Source of the DNA: Fontivita pretiosa
Lineage (GTDB): Bacteria > Planctomycetota > Phycisphaerae > Tepidisphaerales > Tepidisphaeraceae
Assembly (NCBI RefSeq): GCF_050410795.1
Contig: NZ_CP191258.1
Location: 4,836,001 to 4,900,000 of the forward strand
Direction of reading: 5' to 3'
DNA: 64,000 nt
In this document: one piece after another, positions 17,501 through 26,227 of the stretch
Numbering within the stretch: position 1 is the stretch's first letter
How the letters are laid out: each line of letters begins with the position of its first letter
Position numbers and translations under genes: made by a program
The notes under the pieces: model-generated
Told to the model about the DNA's origin: nothing
Databases searched by the model: none
What the model saw: only the letters and a program-made list of their open reading frames with translations

Positions 17501-19876
17501 CTGGACGAGCTGCGACTCAGCCAGTATCGCAAGGCCGGAGTCTCCAGCAGCCTGCTGGATGATCTTCACGCGCGTTCGGCCGAGCAGATCCGGCTGGCCG
17601 AAGCCGCGCACGCCGCCAACCAGGGCGCTGAGCTCATCCGTCACGCCAACGGCGCCTGGGCCAACGAGGCACGGGTCTATTCCGCGGCGCAGGAGATGGC
17701 CCGCGACGTGATCCGGGCGGCGATCTTTCTGCTGCTGCTGTGTGTGCCGTTTGCGTTCTGCATGGAGCGTCTGCTCATCGGCACGCCCAACGTCTACAAA
17801 CAAATCGCCGGCATCTGTGTCATCTTCGCGATCATGACCGCGGTGCTGTGGAGCTTCCACCCCGCGTTCAAGATCTCCGCCAGCCCGCTGATCATCATCC
17901 TGGCCTTCGCCATCATCTTCATGTCGATCGTGGTGATCTCGGTGGTCTATGGGAAGTTCGATACGGAGCTGAAGCGGATTCGATCCGGGCGCGGGTCGGC
18001 GACGATCGCGAGCTTCGCGCGGGCCAGCGTGCTGCTCAGCGCCGTGCTGCTGGGGATCGCCAACATGCGTCGCCGTCGCTTCCGCACCGCCCTGACCAGC
18101 ATCACCATTGTGCTGATCACGTTTGCGGTGCTGTGCTTCACCAGCGCGGCCAGATACCTGGATACGACCACGCTCCCGGCGGGCGTGCAGACCAGTCACT
18201 TCGGCGTGATGCTGCGTCAACGCGGCTTCAGGCAGATGCCGCCCGCAGTGGTGCAGAGCCTGCGCCCGGTGATCGCCAACACCGTGGGCGATCGACGCAT
18301 CGTCGAGCGGTGGTGGAACGTCAACGCCGGCGACCCCAGGGAGATGATCAACATCGTGGCCGGCGGGCATCACGACGGCAACCCGCCCCGCGTGGCGGCG
18401 GTGGCGGCGGTGTTGGGGCTGTCGCCGGGCGAAAGCGAACTGTCCAAAATCGATGAAGTGATCGGCGAGAGCTTCCAGCGGCTGGAGAACGGCGAAACTC
18501 AGATCGTGTACCTCAGCCGCACCACCGCCGAGCAAATCGGCGTGAAGGTCGGCGACCGCGTGGACGTCGGCGGGATCGAGCTGAGCGTGGCGGGGATCTA
18601 CGACTCGGAGGAGTTTGACCACAACGTGTTCATGCTCAGTGGCGAGCCGCTGGCGCCTCTGAAGTATTCCAGCGGCGCGCTGGACGCGGGCGGACGAAGG
18701 CTTGACGACACCGCCGTCGAATCCCTGGACCTGGACGCCGAATCCACCGCCGCCGAACTGGGCGGCACCTACGAGCACCTGCCCAGCTCGCAGTTCGTGA
18801 TCGTGCCGTCCAGCATATCCAGGATGATCCACAACGCCTCGCTCCGCAGCGTCGGCATCAGGCTCGACAGCGAGCAGCAGGTCAAGGCACTGGCCGACGA
18901 GCTGGCCAAGCGGTACGCGCTGGCGCTGTTCGCGGGGTTTTCCGACGGCGTGCAGATGGTGGCGGCGAGCAACCTGGCATCGGTGAGCGGGGCAGGGCAG
19001 GTGGCGATCCCGCTGGCGATCGCCGGGCTGATCATCTTCAACACGATGATGGGCTCGATCGCCGAGCGACGCCGCGAAATACACGTCTATACCTCGCTGG
19101 GTCTGGCGCCGATGCATGTCGGAGCGCTGTTCGTCGCCGAGGCCATGACCTACGGGCTGCTGGGCACCGTCTTCGGCTACATCATCGGGCAGGGTGCCGG
19201 AACCGTGCTGCTGAAAATGGGCTGGCTGGGCAACGTCACGCTCAATTATTCCGGCACCAGCGCGATGCTGACGATGGGGCTGATTCTGATCATCGTGCTG
19301 CTCAGCGCGCTGGTTCCGGCGCGGCTGGCCAGCAAGATCGCCGCCCCCAGCATCGAGCGCACCTGGCGTGTGCCGATGCCCAAGGGGGATGAGATCATAG
19401 CGCAGTTGCCCTTCACGATTAACAGAACCGCCGCCGAGGGCGCGCTGGCCTATCTGGCCGAGTTCTTCGACGCCCATCAGGAAGGCAGCATCGGCAAGTT
19501 CTCCGCGGGCAAGGTGGAGACGTTCACGTTCGAGGACGAGCAGCATCGGCTGTCACGCGGGCTGAAGACGGTTGTGTGGCTCACGCCGTTTGATCTGGGC
19601 GTGCGGCAGCACGTGATGCTGCTGATCCACCCCGGGCAGTTCCCGGACATTTATGAAGTGCAGGTGATCCTCCAGCGGCTCAGCGGCGATGACGGAAGCT
19701 GGTATCGCATGAACCGCACGTTCCTCACGGAGCTGAGAAAGCAGTTCCTCCAGTGGCGATCGCTGACGCCGCAGAGAATGCTGGAGTACGTGGAGGAGAG
19801 CCGAAAGCTGTTTGCGCAGGCGCCGCCGCAGGAATTGGTTCCGGCGGTGGCAGGCGGGGCAGTGGGAACGGGCTGA
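14585..19876 (+). CDS. PA / M28-like / FtsX permease fusion protein
   Basis: A 1763-residue membrane protein. The start was chosen at MRCVSCCLALVLSLTLIGSA, a signal peptide, although no Shine-Dalgarno precedes it. In order: a protease-associated-like region (about 60-220), an M28-peptidase-like alpha/beta region (AVPYDSSSLVPDLSPGASQ then VVIYFSGGD) lacking most zinc ligands, a coiled helical part, a carboxypeptidase-regulatory-like beta domain (RGQVVSPSSGRPV, about 650-750), a Pro/Ser repeat linker (about 855-912) and a C-terminal FtsX/MacB permease. The permease has an N-terminal membrane cluster (about 1040-1130), a large extracytoplasmic insert and a final TM group with IAERRREIHVYTSLGLAPMH. 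No ABC ATPase gene is adjacent. The role is unknown. Transport of, or mechanical signalling to, a cell-envelope substrate is a guess from the permease part. Confidence 0.75.
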   Translation: MRCVSCCLALVLSLTLIGSAQAQIDDAQFRRDLEAIASHTSRIVGSDGYYRAADYVESQIRSLPQVQLQRHEFPIMVPVTEQATLTLPDGTAERVYPFWPASVRVNATPAAGIRGRLVYCGTATPEEIPPADVLGQIAVVESSAADRWTQAAYFGARAILILGREQTNHHELRSHDLLLPVNLPRFYVPQGPLAERLRKSLIDGEATLRAKVTWQRKTAINFYAYVPPRVKLIEGWEPKVPPAALMIAVPYDSSSLVPDLSPGASQAVQAAAGLALLRDLASHPLDRPVVIYFSGGDSIQFIATRNMLLALGEAPARWRQELKSLAEARAVAERDLHRARQVASEPWQLDIVRDRKLIDRIVKIIETDSALEQDVLFRLRMKSPEQRDPDADAQEKRLTDRQVLLSRIKYAFSQRPADLAQPEMIDHARQYVARTIQRLGGGADDRGGHVSGLVEQYDDRAAQLRRRIELYEWLTSCVGRNPNPSERENNQRPIELLVGLDLSDNGVRAGPVFFGQYQRTSNITDIQDYRDWFSKVDRGFARKEPASEWFGQVRQVIDFEPLNQSRSPQSFIASPLPIVSEMAPVWGVPGMTFITLDDLRLLRDTPNDTLDRLNVQAIVPQLHGVREVLCRAWNDPKFRGPLELKRNRNTVRGQVVSPSSGRPVPDLPRDGFLATYYYVTGVSRKIPQFRGIPWTLGIRRNEVRDCDAEGNYIFEGLTRIDANYARDYLYLAVEVFRIDPDSGAITASTDLGKQAGDIKLYADLRQDLNPMRSLVFNCEEFTLAGVYDPRFLQALGDVIILDARRNAEPQRYNVTIHNQLLAGFIEPGSRVYLPIRYGRVGNRLLLLNMPPPADTPAEPRGSPSPGTPAEPRSAPSPGTPAEARSAHSPGAPAEARSSPSPGTPGEGRGEGSVSNTHNPPTAQRSPGQNPQPDYRHRSSRGAAVRGEGLGFTAEQLNNLGPLSLVTSRDFWRLDELRLSQYRKAGVSSSLLDDLHARSAEQIRLAEAAHAANQGAELIRHANGAWANEARVYSAAQEMARDVIRAAIFLLLLCVPFAFCMERLLIGTPNVYKQIAGICVIFAIMTAVLWSFHPAFKISASPLIIILAFAIIFMSIVVISVVYGKFDTELKRIRSGRGSATIASFARASVLLSAVLLGIANMRRRRFRTALTSITIVLITFAVLCFTSAARYLDTTTLPAGVQTSHFGVMLRQRGFRQMPPAVVQSLRPVIANTVGDRRIVERWWNVNAGDPREMINIVAGGHHDGNPPRVAAVAAVLGLSPGESELSKIDEVIGESFQRLENGETQIVYLSRTTAEQIGVKVGDRVDVGGIELSVAGIYDSEEFDHNVFMLSGEPLAPLKYSSGALDAGGRRLDDTAVESLDLDAESTAAELGGTYEHLPSSQFVIVPSSISRMIHNASLRSVGIRLDSEQQVKALADELAKRYALALFAGFSDGVQMVAASNLASVSGAGQVAIPLAIAGLIIFNTMMGSIAERRREIHVYTSLGLAPMHVGALFVAEAMTYGLLGTVFGYIIGQGAGTVLLKMGWLGNVTLNYSGTSAMLTMGLILIIVLLSALVPARLASKIAAPSIERTWRVPMPKGDEIIAQLPFTINRTAAEGALAYLAEFFDAHQEGSIGKFSAGKVETFTFEDEQHRLSRGLKTVVWLTPFDLGVRQHVMLLIHPGQFPDIYEVQVILQRLSGDDGSWYRMNRTFLTELRKQFLQWRSLTPQRMLEYVEESRKLFAQAPPQELVPAVAGGAVGTG
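17148..17320 (+). repeat. 36-bp tandem repeat, in frame inside the permease fusion gene
   Basis: Four to five copies with an exact 36-base period: the CCCTCTCCCGG-like cores start at 17171, 17207, 17243 and 17279. Each encodes 12 residues on the pattern SPGTPAEPRSAP. The frame is kept throughout, forming a flexible linker. The last copy is the ancestral-looking palindromic form. Confidence 0.85.
17279..17304. repeat. REP-like palindrome CCCTCTCCCGG-tact-CCGGGAGAGGG
   Basis: A perfect 11-bp stem with a 4-base loop, continued by a GAGGG-rich tail to about 17316. From memory, the encoded SPGTPGEGRGEG recurs in annotated proteins from planctomycetes, so this looks like a dispersed palindromic repeat captured in a coding region. 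The three upstream copies keep the left arm but have a diverged right arm. Confidence 0.7.
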
Positions 19877-19919
19877 GCAGATGAAACCACATCTGCGTTC
19901 ATCCGTGCTTCCGTAGAAC

Positions 19920-21929
19920 ATGAAAGAAGACGCCGAACTCAGACAATTTCGCGAACTCATGCCCCCGCCGGACAAGTGGGAGGATGGCTTTGGCATCAAG
20001 GCCATGATCGGCGGGCTGTTCGTCGGGATGATCATGACCCCGGCGAGCATGTACATGGATCTGGTCGTCGGCGGGGGGTCGATGGGCTCGGCGGCGCAGT
20101 GGGTGACGGTCATCCTTTTTATCGAGGTCGCCCGCCGCGCCTTCACCGTCCTTTCCCGACCGGAAATCTACGTTTTGTACTACATGGCCGGCGCCAGCCT
20201 GGTCAGCGGCTCGGGGCTGCTGTGGAACCAGTTCCTGGTTCAAAGCGAATCGTTCCGGCAATTCGGTCTGGCCGACAAGATTCCGACCTGGGTGGCGCCC
20301 TCGTCGCCCGATGTGCTGGGCACGCGCTCATTCTTTCATCCGGCCTGGTATGTGCCGATCGCGCTGATGGCGCTGGCCCAGCTCCTCCAGCGCGCCGACC
20401 ACTTCGGCCTGGGCTACGTGATGTACCGCCTGACCAGCGACGTCGAACGCCTGCCTTTCCCCATGGCGCCGGTCAATGCGCAGGGGATTACCGCGCTGGC
20501 GGACGCATCCGGCGGGCAGGAGACCTGGCGCTGGCGGGTCTTCAGCTTCGGCGCCATGCTCGGGATGGTCTTCGCGGTCGTGTACCTTGCGCTTCCAGCC
20601 ATCACCGGCGCCTACCTGCCCGAGCCGATCAGCATCTTCCCGCTACCCTTCAAGGATCTGACCGAAAACACCGAAGACTTCCTGCCCGCCGTGCCCATGA
20701 TCCTCAGCTTCAACCTCGGCTTCGTGCTGGCGGGCATGGTGCTGCCGTTCTGGGCGATGGTCGGCAGCTTCGTCGGACTGGTCCTGTGCACCATCGCCAA
20801 TCCCATCCTCTACCACTACGGTATCCTCAAGAACTGGTCCACCGGCATCGGCGCCATCCGAACCATCCAGAGCAACACGCTCGATTTCTACTTCAGCTTC
20901 GGGCTGGGACTCACCGCCGCCATCGCGATCATCGGCTTCTACCACGTGATCAGCGGGCTGGTGCGCGCCAGGCGCGGCGCGACCGAGCAGGGGGTTGCGG
21001 GGATCGAGTGGCGGCGGCTGTTCCGCCCGCCGGAAGGTCGCGGCGACATCTCCATCTGGGTCGCCATCGCTATCTATCTCACCGTCACGACGATCACGAT
21101 CCTCACCGCCTACCTGCTGCTCGAGCATGCCCACCGCACCAACCCCGCGGCAGCCAGCCCCGTCACCAAAACCCTGCTGCTGGTCTTCGTCTTCTACGGC
21201 TTTGTCTACACGCCGATCATCAGCTATGTCTCGGCCCGCATGGAAGGCATCGTCGGCATGAGCGTGCAGATTCCGTTCGTGCGCGAGGCGACGTTCATCC
21301 TCACCGGCTACCAGGGCGCGGCCATCTGGTTCGCGCCGTTCCCGCTGCACAACTACGGCGCCCAGACGCTCTATTTCCGCACCACCGAGCTGACCGGCAC
21401 GAAGATCTGGTCGATGGTCAAGGCCGAGGCGTTTGTCTTCCCGATCGTGCTTGTCGCGACGGTGGTGTTCAGCCAGTTCATCTGGCGGATCGCGCCGGTG
21501 CCCAGCAGCGCCTTTCCCTACGCCGAAAAGTTCTGGGAGCTTAACGCCTACCGCCAGGGGCTGATGTACACCAGCACGATGCCCGGCGGCGAGCACGGGC
21601 CGTTCGCGCAGGCATTCTCGTTCGTGTACCTGGGCATCGGGCTGGCGCTGGCGCTGATCACCTACGCGACGATGAGCTTCTTCGGCCTGCCGGTGCTCAT
21701 GGTCTATGGCGTGATCCGCGGGATGGACCAGGCCACGCCGGATGTGATCCTCCCGCAGTTCATCGGCGCGCTGCTTGGCCGCTACTATTTCGCCAAAAAG
21801 TTCGGCACGAACTGGCCGCAGTATCGGGTCGTCTTCTTCGCCGGCTACGGCTGCGGCGTGGGGCTGGTGATGATGCTCAGCCTTGGCCTTGTCTTCATGA
21901 GCAAGGCGGTGTTTCAGTCGCAGTACTGA
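19920..21929 (+). CDS. OPT-like polytopic membrane transporter (putative)
   Basis: A 669-residue integral membrane protein with at least 12 hydrophobic segments, starting near AMIGGLFVGMIMTPASMYMD and ending with GYGCGVGLVMMLSLGLVFMS. The general plan, with long helices broken by GLxFxx/GxxxxP turns and a conserved FPMAPVNAQGITALADAS segment near 180, recalls oligopeptide (OPT/YSL-type) transporters and related uncharacterised planctomycete families. The substrate cannot be predicted. It starts 43 bases after the permease fusion gene and is likely co-transcribed. No clear Shine-Dalgarno is seen. The OPT relationship is tentative. The existence of the gene is not in doubt. Confidence 0.7.
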   Translation: MKEDAELRQFRELMPPPDKWEDGFGIKAMIGGLFVGMIMTPASMYMDLVVGGGSMGSAAQWVTVILFIEVARRAFTVLSRPEIYVLYYMAGASLVSGSGLLWNQFLVQSESFRQFGLADKIPTWVAPSSPDVLGTRSFFHPAWYVPIALMALAQLLQRADHFGLGYVMYRLTSDVERLPFPMAPVNAQGITALADASGGQETWRWRVFSFGAMLGMVFAVVYLALPAITGAYLPEPISIFPLPFKDLTENTEDFLPAVPMILSFNLGFVLAGMVLPFWAMVGSFVGLVLCTIANPILYHYGILKNWSTGIGAIRTIQSNTLDFYFSFGLGLTAAIAIIGFYHVISGLVRARRGATEQGVAGIEWRRLFRPPEGRGDISIWVAIAIYLTVTTITILTAYLLLEHAHRTNPAAASPVTKTLLLVFVFYGFVYTPIISYVSARMEGIVGMSVQIPFVREATFILTGYQGAAIWFAPFPLHNYGAQTLYFRTTELTGTKIWSMVKAEAFVFPIVLVATVVFSQFIWRIAPVPSSAFPYAEKFWELNAYRQGLMYTSTMPGGEHGPFAQAFSFVYLGIGLALALITYATMSFFGLPVLMVYGVIRGMDQATPDVILPQFIGALLGRYYFAKKFGTNWPQYRVVFFAGYGCGVGLVMMLSLGLVFMSKAVFQSQY

Positions 21930-21999
21930 CGCCAACGGTGGACGAACGAAGAAGACGCAAGCAGGAACCCCCTCCGGTAATGTTCGGGCGCTGGCGGCT

Positions 22000-22806
22000 T
22001 CAGTCCGGTTCGGCCTGGACGGGGTTCTCGAGCCTGCCGATACCTTCGATCTCGACCACGACGCGGTCGCCGGGCTTGAGCCACACCGGCGGGGTGCGCG
22101 CAAAGCCCACGCCGTGCGGCGTGCCGGTGAGGATCACCGCGCCTGGCCGAAGCGTCAGCGTGCTCGACAACGACTCGATCAGCGTCGGCACATCAAAGAT
22201 CATGTCAGCGGTTGTGTGGTCCTGCATCGTCTGTCCGTTGAGGATGCAGCGAATCCGCAGGCTGTTGGGATTGGGTATCTCGTCTCTGGTGACGATCCAC
22301 GGACCCAATGGACAGAACGTGTCAAAGCTCTTGCCCCGCGCGAACTGCCCGCCGCCAAGCTCCTTCTGCCGCTGCCAGTCGCGCGCCGAAACGTCGTTGG
22401 CACAGGTGTATCCGAAAACATAATCCAAAGCCCGCTCCCGCGAGACGTTCTTGGCCGCCTTGCCGATGACCACGCACAATTCCGCCTCGTAGTCGATCTG
22501 CGAGCTTCGGCGGGGGATGAGGATCGGATCGCCGGGGTTGTTCAAGGTTCCCGATGCCTTGATGAACAGCATCGGGATTCTGGGGATTTCGGACTTGCTC
22601 TCGGCGGCGTGGTTGCGGTAATTCAGCCCGATGCACAGGATGTCCGTCGGCACCAGTGGCGCCAGGAGCTTCTCGATCTTCAGCACATCGGAAGTGACGC
22701 GATACTCGCCGGAAAACAGCTCGCCCTCGATCCGCCGGGCTGAAAACTCGTCAATCATCTGCCCGTAATGGATCCTGCTGCCGGAGATGAATCGGATGAT
22801 TCGCAT
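22000..22806 (-). CDS. Fumarylacetoacetate hydrolase (FAH) family protein
   Basis: A 268-residue FAH-fold enzyme. The core motifs are complete: ILCIGLNYRNHAAES, then PMLFIKASGTLNNPGDPI, the metal-binding IDYEAELCVVIGK, GYTCANDVSARDWQ, GKSFDTFCPLGPWIV and LTGTPHGVG. Members hydrate or cleave C-C bonds in 2-oxo-acid pathways with Mg2+. Close relatives act in aromatic or sugar-acid breakdown (2,4-diketo-3-deoxy acids, for example). The start is the ATG at MRIIRFISG, since upstream in-frame text is the antisense of the neighbouring gene. It lies divergent to the YhcH gene with 78 bases between, and both could belong to sugar-acid catabolism. Confidence 0.92.
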   Translation of the reverse strand: MRIIRFISGSRIHYGQMIDEFSARRIEGELFSGEYRVTSDVLKIEKLLAPLVPTDILCIGLNYRNHAAESKSEIPRIPMLFIKASGTLNNPGDPILIPRRSSQIDYEAELCVVIGKAAKNVSRERALDYVFGYTCANDVSARDWQRQKELGGGQFARGKSFDTFCPLGPWIVTRDEIPNPNSLRIRCILNGQTMQDHTTADMIFDVPTLIESLSSTLTLRPGAVILTGTPHGVGFARTPPVWLKPGDRVVVEIEGIGRLENPVQAEPD

Positions 22807-22884
22807 GAGCCGGCAGGATACGCGCGGGACGCACCGTGGGCAATCGGGTATGCTGCTTGGCATCACGAGCATGGAGCCTGACTC

Positions 22885-23337
22885 ATGATCCTGGACGCGC
22901 TGGACAATGCACAGCATTATTTTGGTCTTTCGCCGGGGATCGCTGCGGCGCTGAGGTTTTTGCTGCGGCCGCAGACGGCGCAGCTTGCGCTGGGGCGGCA
23001 TGAGCTGGACGACGGGCTTTACGCGATCGTGCAGCAGTACAACACCAAACCGCGCCAGCAGTGCTTCTGGGAAGCCCACCGCCAGCGCATTGATGTGCAG
23101 TTCGTGCAGTCGGGCGTCGAGCTGATCGGCTGGTCGCCGATCCGGCAGGCGAGCATCACTCAACCCTACGATCCGCAGAAGGACTATGCGGTCTTCGAGG
23201 CGGCGGGGCAGTTGATCGAGCTTCCGGCCGGCAGCTTCGCGATCTTCATGCCGCACGACGTGCACATGCCCTGCGTGGCCCGCAATGACCAGCCTTCGCC
23301 CGTGCGAAAGGTCGTCGTCAAGGTCCCTGTGGAATGA
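22885..23337 (+). CDS. YhcH/YjgK/YiaL family protein (NanQ/TabA-like)
   Basis: A 150-residue cupin-like protein of the YhcH/EbgC/YiaL family. Visible landmarks are the ELDDGLYAIVQQYNTKP strand, WEAHRQRIDVQF with the metal-site histidine and glutamate, and the closing FAIFMPHDVHMPC. Characterised relatives include NanQ, an N-acetylneuraminate anomerase, and TabA, linked to biofilm. A sugar anomerase or mutarotase role is the best guess. It diverges from the FAH gene and is followed by tRNA-Val. The start at MILDALDN matches the family N-terminus. Confidence 0.88.
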   Translation: MILDALDNAQHYFGLSPGIAAALRFLLRPQTAQLALGRHELDDGLYAIVQQYNTKPRQQCFWEAHRQRIDVQFVQSGVELIGWSPIRQASITQPYDPQKDYAVFEAAGQLIELPAGSFAIFMPHDVHMPCVARNDQPSPVRKVVVKVPVE

Positions 23338-23412
23338 TGCCGACAGATTGGATACGCTATAGTGCAGTGCCTGCGGCGACGCTTGCGCCGTGGCGGGCGA
23401 TCCAACCACCCC

Positions 23413-23486
23413 GGGCCGTTAGCTCAGTTGGCCAGAGCGCTTCCCTTACAAGGAAGAGGTCACAGGTTCGAGCCCTGTACGGCCCA
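23413..23486 (+). tRNA. tRNA-Val (anticodon TAC)
   Basis: A 74-base cloverleaf. The acceptor arm GGGCCGT pairs with ACGGCCC, the D arm is GCTC...GAGC, the anticodon stem CTTCC/GGAAG encloses loop CTTACAA (anticodon TAC at 23447-23449), and the T arm is CAGG-TTCGAGC-CCTG. The discriminator is A and no CCA is encoded. It reads GUA, and by wobble possibly other GUN, codons. Confidence 0.97.
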
Positions 23487-23509
23487 TCATCGACTTCATC
23501 GGGGATTGC

Positions 23510-26227
23510 TCAGGACGACTCGGGCAACAGGTTATCCGTAGTGGGGGCATCATCGGAGAAGATGCCGATGGAACTGAACAGGCGCGATGGTTGCAGATCC
23601 GGCCGGGTCGGCAACTCGGGCGGGGCGGCGGTGAAGTCGGTGGCCATGGTTTGAAGCGCGGCGGGAGAGGGCACCGGACTGTTCATGTCGGCCTGAATCT
23701 CCGAAACCGACAACGCGCGATTGTAGATCCGCACATCATCGATGCGTCCGGCAAAGAATTCTCCCCAGAGGCTGTTGCCGCCGATGCGCAGCGCCCCATC
23801 GGAGGTCGTGATCGTCCCGGCCACCGCCAGGCTCGCCGACAATGCGCCGTTGACGAACAGTCGCAGGGTAGCGCCGTCGTACGTGGCGGCCAGGTGCGAC
23901 CAGGTGTTGAGCGGCAGGGCGGCGCCTTCGGCCATCCGGTTGGCGCCATTGACATGGACATTGGCCTCGGGACCGCCGTTGTCGCTGCGCGCGTACAGGT
24001 TGTACATTTCGGTGCCGACGCCTTCCTTGATGATGACATCCTGTTTGCCGGTGGAGCTGGTGGGCAAGACCCAGGCTTGCAGGGTCATCGCGGTGGTCAG
24101 GTCCAGGGACGATGAATCGGCGATGGTGACCCAGTCGTTGACACCATCGAACACAAGGGCCGCGCCGTTTTTCCCCGCCGTGGTCCGCGTGGCGCCGCTG
24201 ATGGTGCCCACATTGCCCATACCCGAGGAATCTTGCACGCTGTTTCCGCTGGACTCCTCAAAGGCGTAGGCGGCGACCAGCCCGCTGGCCGTGGTGTTCA
24301 GCGTCCTCTGCCAGTTTTGAACCAGGATCTCGTGATCAGCAGTGTTGACGATGCCATCGTAGTTGAAGTCGCCCTGGGTGAACACGCGTGGGGACTGCCC
24401 GCGGTTCATTGTGTAGACGTACAGATCGCGGATGTTGACCTTTCGATCGCGCGTCGCGTCGCCATTGAGGAAAAAGAAGCTCTGAACCGCATCGGCGCTG
24501 AGCCGGGCGCCAGAGCTGTCGGTCACGCCGGAGGCAACGAGTGTGGCCTGATAGTCGCCGTTGGGCACAATGCCATTGGCATATCCGGGGAAGGTGAACG
24601 TCGCGATGTTGGTCGAGCGGTCGTAGGCGACGGCGATGGCCGAGGAGCTGACGGTCGCGCCTGTGGTGAGATTACGCAGCACCAGATCGCTGCTGGAAAG
24701 GCTGGCCGAGACATCCGTTGAAAAGGCGAAACGGAGGCTCATCGGCCTGGCATCGACGTTGTAGGCGGACCAGAGCACGCTTGGGGCAGCGGCGGCAGTC
24801 ACCGAGCCGCTGATGCGGAAGTTGAAGGGGTTTTCGTTTGCATCGTTGGTGGCGAAGCTGAGATCGCCGGCGAACGTGCCGCTGGTGCCACTGGCCAGCC
24901 GCACCGTGAAGGTGTCGGACGCGCCCGGCGCCAAGGTGGTGGCAAGAGCTTCGATCAACGTGTAACCACCGGGCAGGCTGAGGCTTCCCAGCGTCAGCGA
25001 TGCACCGCCGTCGTTGCGGACGGTGAACGTGCGATCGACGTTGGCGCCGCCCTGGAGGATGCTGCCGAAGTCGGTCCCGTCAGCGGCGGAGGGCGTCGTG
25101 TCGCCGTCGGCGATTTCGATCCCGTTGCCCAGCACGGTGATCTCCGGCTGCGGATTGGTCGCGGCGATGCTCACCAGCGAAAGGATCGGCGCGGCTTCGT
25201 TGGTGATCAGGGCATCCGGCTGACCGTTGGCATTGAAGTCGGCAACTGCGATCGCGCGCGGAACGGGATTGGTGTTGATCGCATCGATCAGGCTCTGGTT
25301 CTGCGGCGGATTGAACGTGCCGTCGTTTCGACCGGTGAACACGGCGACAGAGGCCGATCCGCTGTTGGCGGTCATCACGTCGGCTCGGCCGTCAGCGTCG
25401 AAATCGGCGACGGCGATATAGGCTGGGGCGCTTCCGGCGCCGGTCGAGACGTCGTTGGGCGAGCTCCATGAGCTGCCGCTGTTCAGCACGACCGTGAAGC
25501 TGTCGGCCAGCCAGTTCGAGGTGACCAGGTCTGGCCGGCCGTCGGCGTTGAGGTCGGCCGCCGCGACCGAAGCCGGTCCGGCGCCTGTGGACCGAAGCAA
25601 CGGCGTTTGGAACGTGCCATTTCCGTTACCATAGAGGACAGCAAGCTGATCCTTGTGATAGTCCACTGCCGCCAGGTCCAGCTTTCCGTCGGCGTTGAAG
25701 TCCGCGGCGGTCAGGTCGGTGGGAATGATCGACAACGCCGTATTCACGGGCGAAGCGAATCCGCCGCCGCCATTGCCCTTCAGGAAGGTAAGCGTCGGCT
25801 GGTATGACTTGGCGGTGACCAGGTCGATGCGGCCATCATTGTCGAAGTCTGCGGGGACGACGGCGCGGCTGCCGCTGCCAGCCGGGTAATACACTGGCGA
25901 CTGAAAGCTCCCGTTGCCGTTGCCCAACATCACGCCAACGGTGCCGGCCTCGAATTGGGTCGTGATCAGGTCCAGCTTTGAATCACCATTGAGATCCGCC
26001 GCGGCGACGTGGTCTGGACTGACCGAAAGTTGAACGGTGGTCTGTGAGGCAAAGCCGCCGCTGCCGTTGCCGAGCAGCACGTGCAGCTTCTGCGCGGCGT
26101 AGCTGGTGGTGACGGCATCGGCGCGACCGTCGGCATTGAAGTCGGCGGTGGCGACGAATTCGGTGGGGTCTGAGATCGGGACACTGGTTGCGACCAGCAG
26201 GGTGCGCGACTCGAGGTGTTCAAGCAT
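23510..26227 (-). CDS. FG-GAP/VCBS repeat, dockerin and LamG secreted protein
   Basis: A 905-residue exoprotein. The start is the ATG giving MLEHLESRTLLVATS, a LEPR-XLL-type planctomycete N-terminus, with AAGGA about 11 bases upstream. Residues 15-350 hold six or seven FG-GAP/VCBS blades (ADFNADGRADAVTTS, LNGDSKLDLITTQ, FDNDGRIDLVTA and so on). A HYDIN/choice-of-anchor-like Ig domain follows (about 390-480), then an SbsA-like Ig domain (LRFAFSTDVSASLSSSDLVL), a dockerin-like pair (NGDATRDRKVNIRDLYVYTM, GDFNYDGIVNTADHEILV) and a LamG lectin-like domain (LVFDGVNDWVTIADSSSLDL). There is no PEP-CTERM. It is likely a cell-surface or secreted binding protein. It ends 23 bases after the tRNA on the opposite strand. 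Confidence 0.85.
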   Translation of the reverse strand: MLEHLESRTLLVATSVPISDPTEFVATADFNADGRADAVTTSYAAQKLHVLLGNGSGGFASQTTVQLSVSPDHVAAADLNGDSKLDLITTQFEAGTVGVMLGNGNGSFQSPVYYPAGSGSRAVVPADFDNDGRIDLVTAKSYQPTLTFLKGNGGGGFASPVNTALSIIPTDLTAADFNADGKLDLAAVDYHKDQLAVLYGNGNGTFQTPLLRSTGAGPASVAAADLNADGRPDLVTSNWLADSFTVVLNSGSSWSSPNDVSTGAGSAPAYIAVADFDADGRADVMTANSGSASVAVFTGRNDGTFNPPQNQSLIDAINTNPVPRAIAVADFNANGQPDALITNEAAPILSLVSIAATNPQPEITVLGNGIEIADGDTTPSAADGTDFGSILQGGANVDRTFTVRNDGGASLTLGSLSLPGGYTLIEALATTLAPGASDTFTVRLASGTSGTFAGDLSFATNDANENPFNFRISGSVTAAAAPSVLWSAYNVDARPMSLRFAFSTDVSASLSSSDLVLRNLTTGATVSSSAIAVAYDRSTNIATFTFPGYANGIVPNGDYQATLVASGVTDSSGARLSADAVQSFFFLNGDATRDRKVNIRDLYVYTMNRGQSPRVFTQGDFNYDGIVNTADHEILVQNWQRTLNTTASGLVAAYAFEESSGNSVQDSSGMGNVGTISGATRTTAGKNGAALVFDGVNDWVTIADSSSLDLTTAMTLQAWVLPTSSTGKQDVIIKEGVGTEMYNLYARSDNGGPEANVHVNGANRMAEGAALPLNTWSHLAATYDGATLRLFVNGALSASLAVAGTITTSDGALRIGGNSLWGEFFAGRIDDVRIYNRALSVSEIQADMNSPVPSPAALQTMATDFTAAPPELPTRPDLQPSRLFSSIGIFSDDAPTTDNLLPESS

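Noticed and set aside
16559..19546. A 995-codon open frame on the minus strand
   Set aside because: It lies wholly opposite the permease fusion gene, is rich in His/Arg/Gln/Asp without any fold signal, and follows from the GC bias at third codon positions. The plus strand has clear domains throughout.
20643..22103. A 486-codon minus-strand frame across the transporter gene
   Set aside because: Charged, repetitive antisense text (ADHRPERQHHARQHE-like), whereas the plus strand encodes regular membrane helices.
23413..23486. tRNA-Val as an integration site
   Set aside because: No integrase gene and no repeat of the tRNA 3' end was found on either side in the window.
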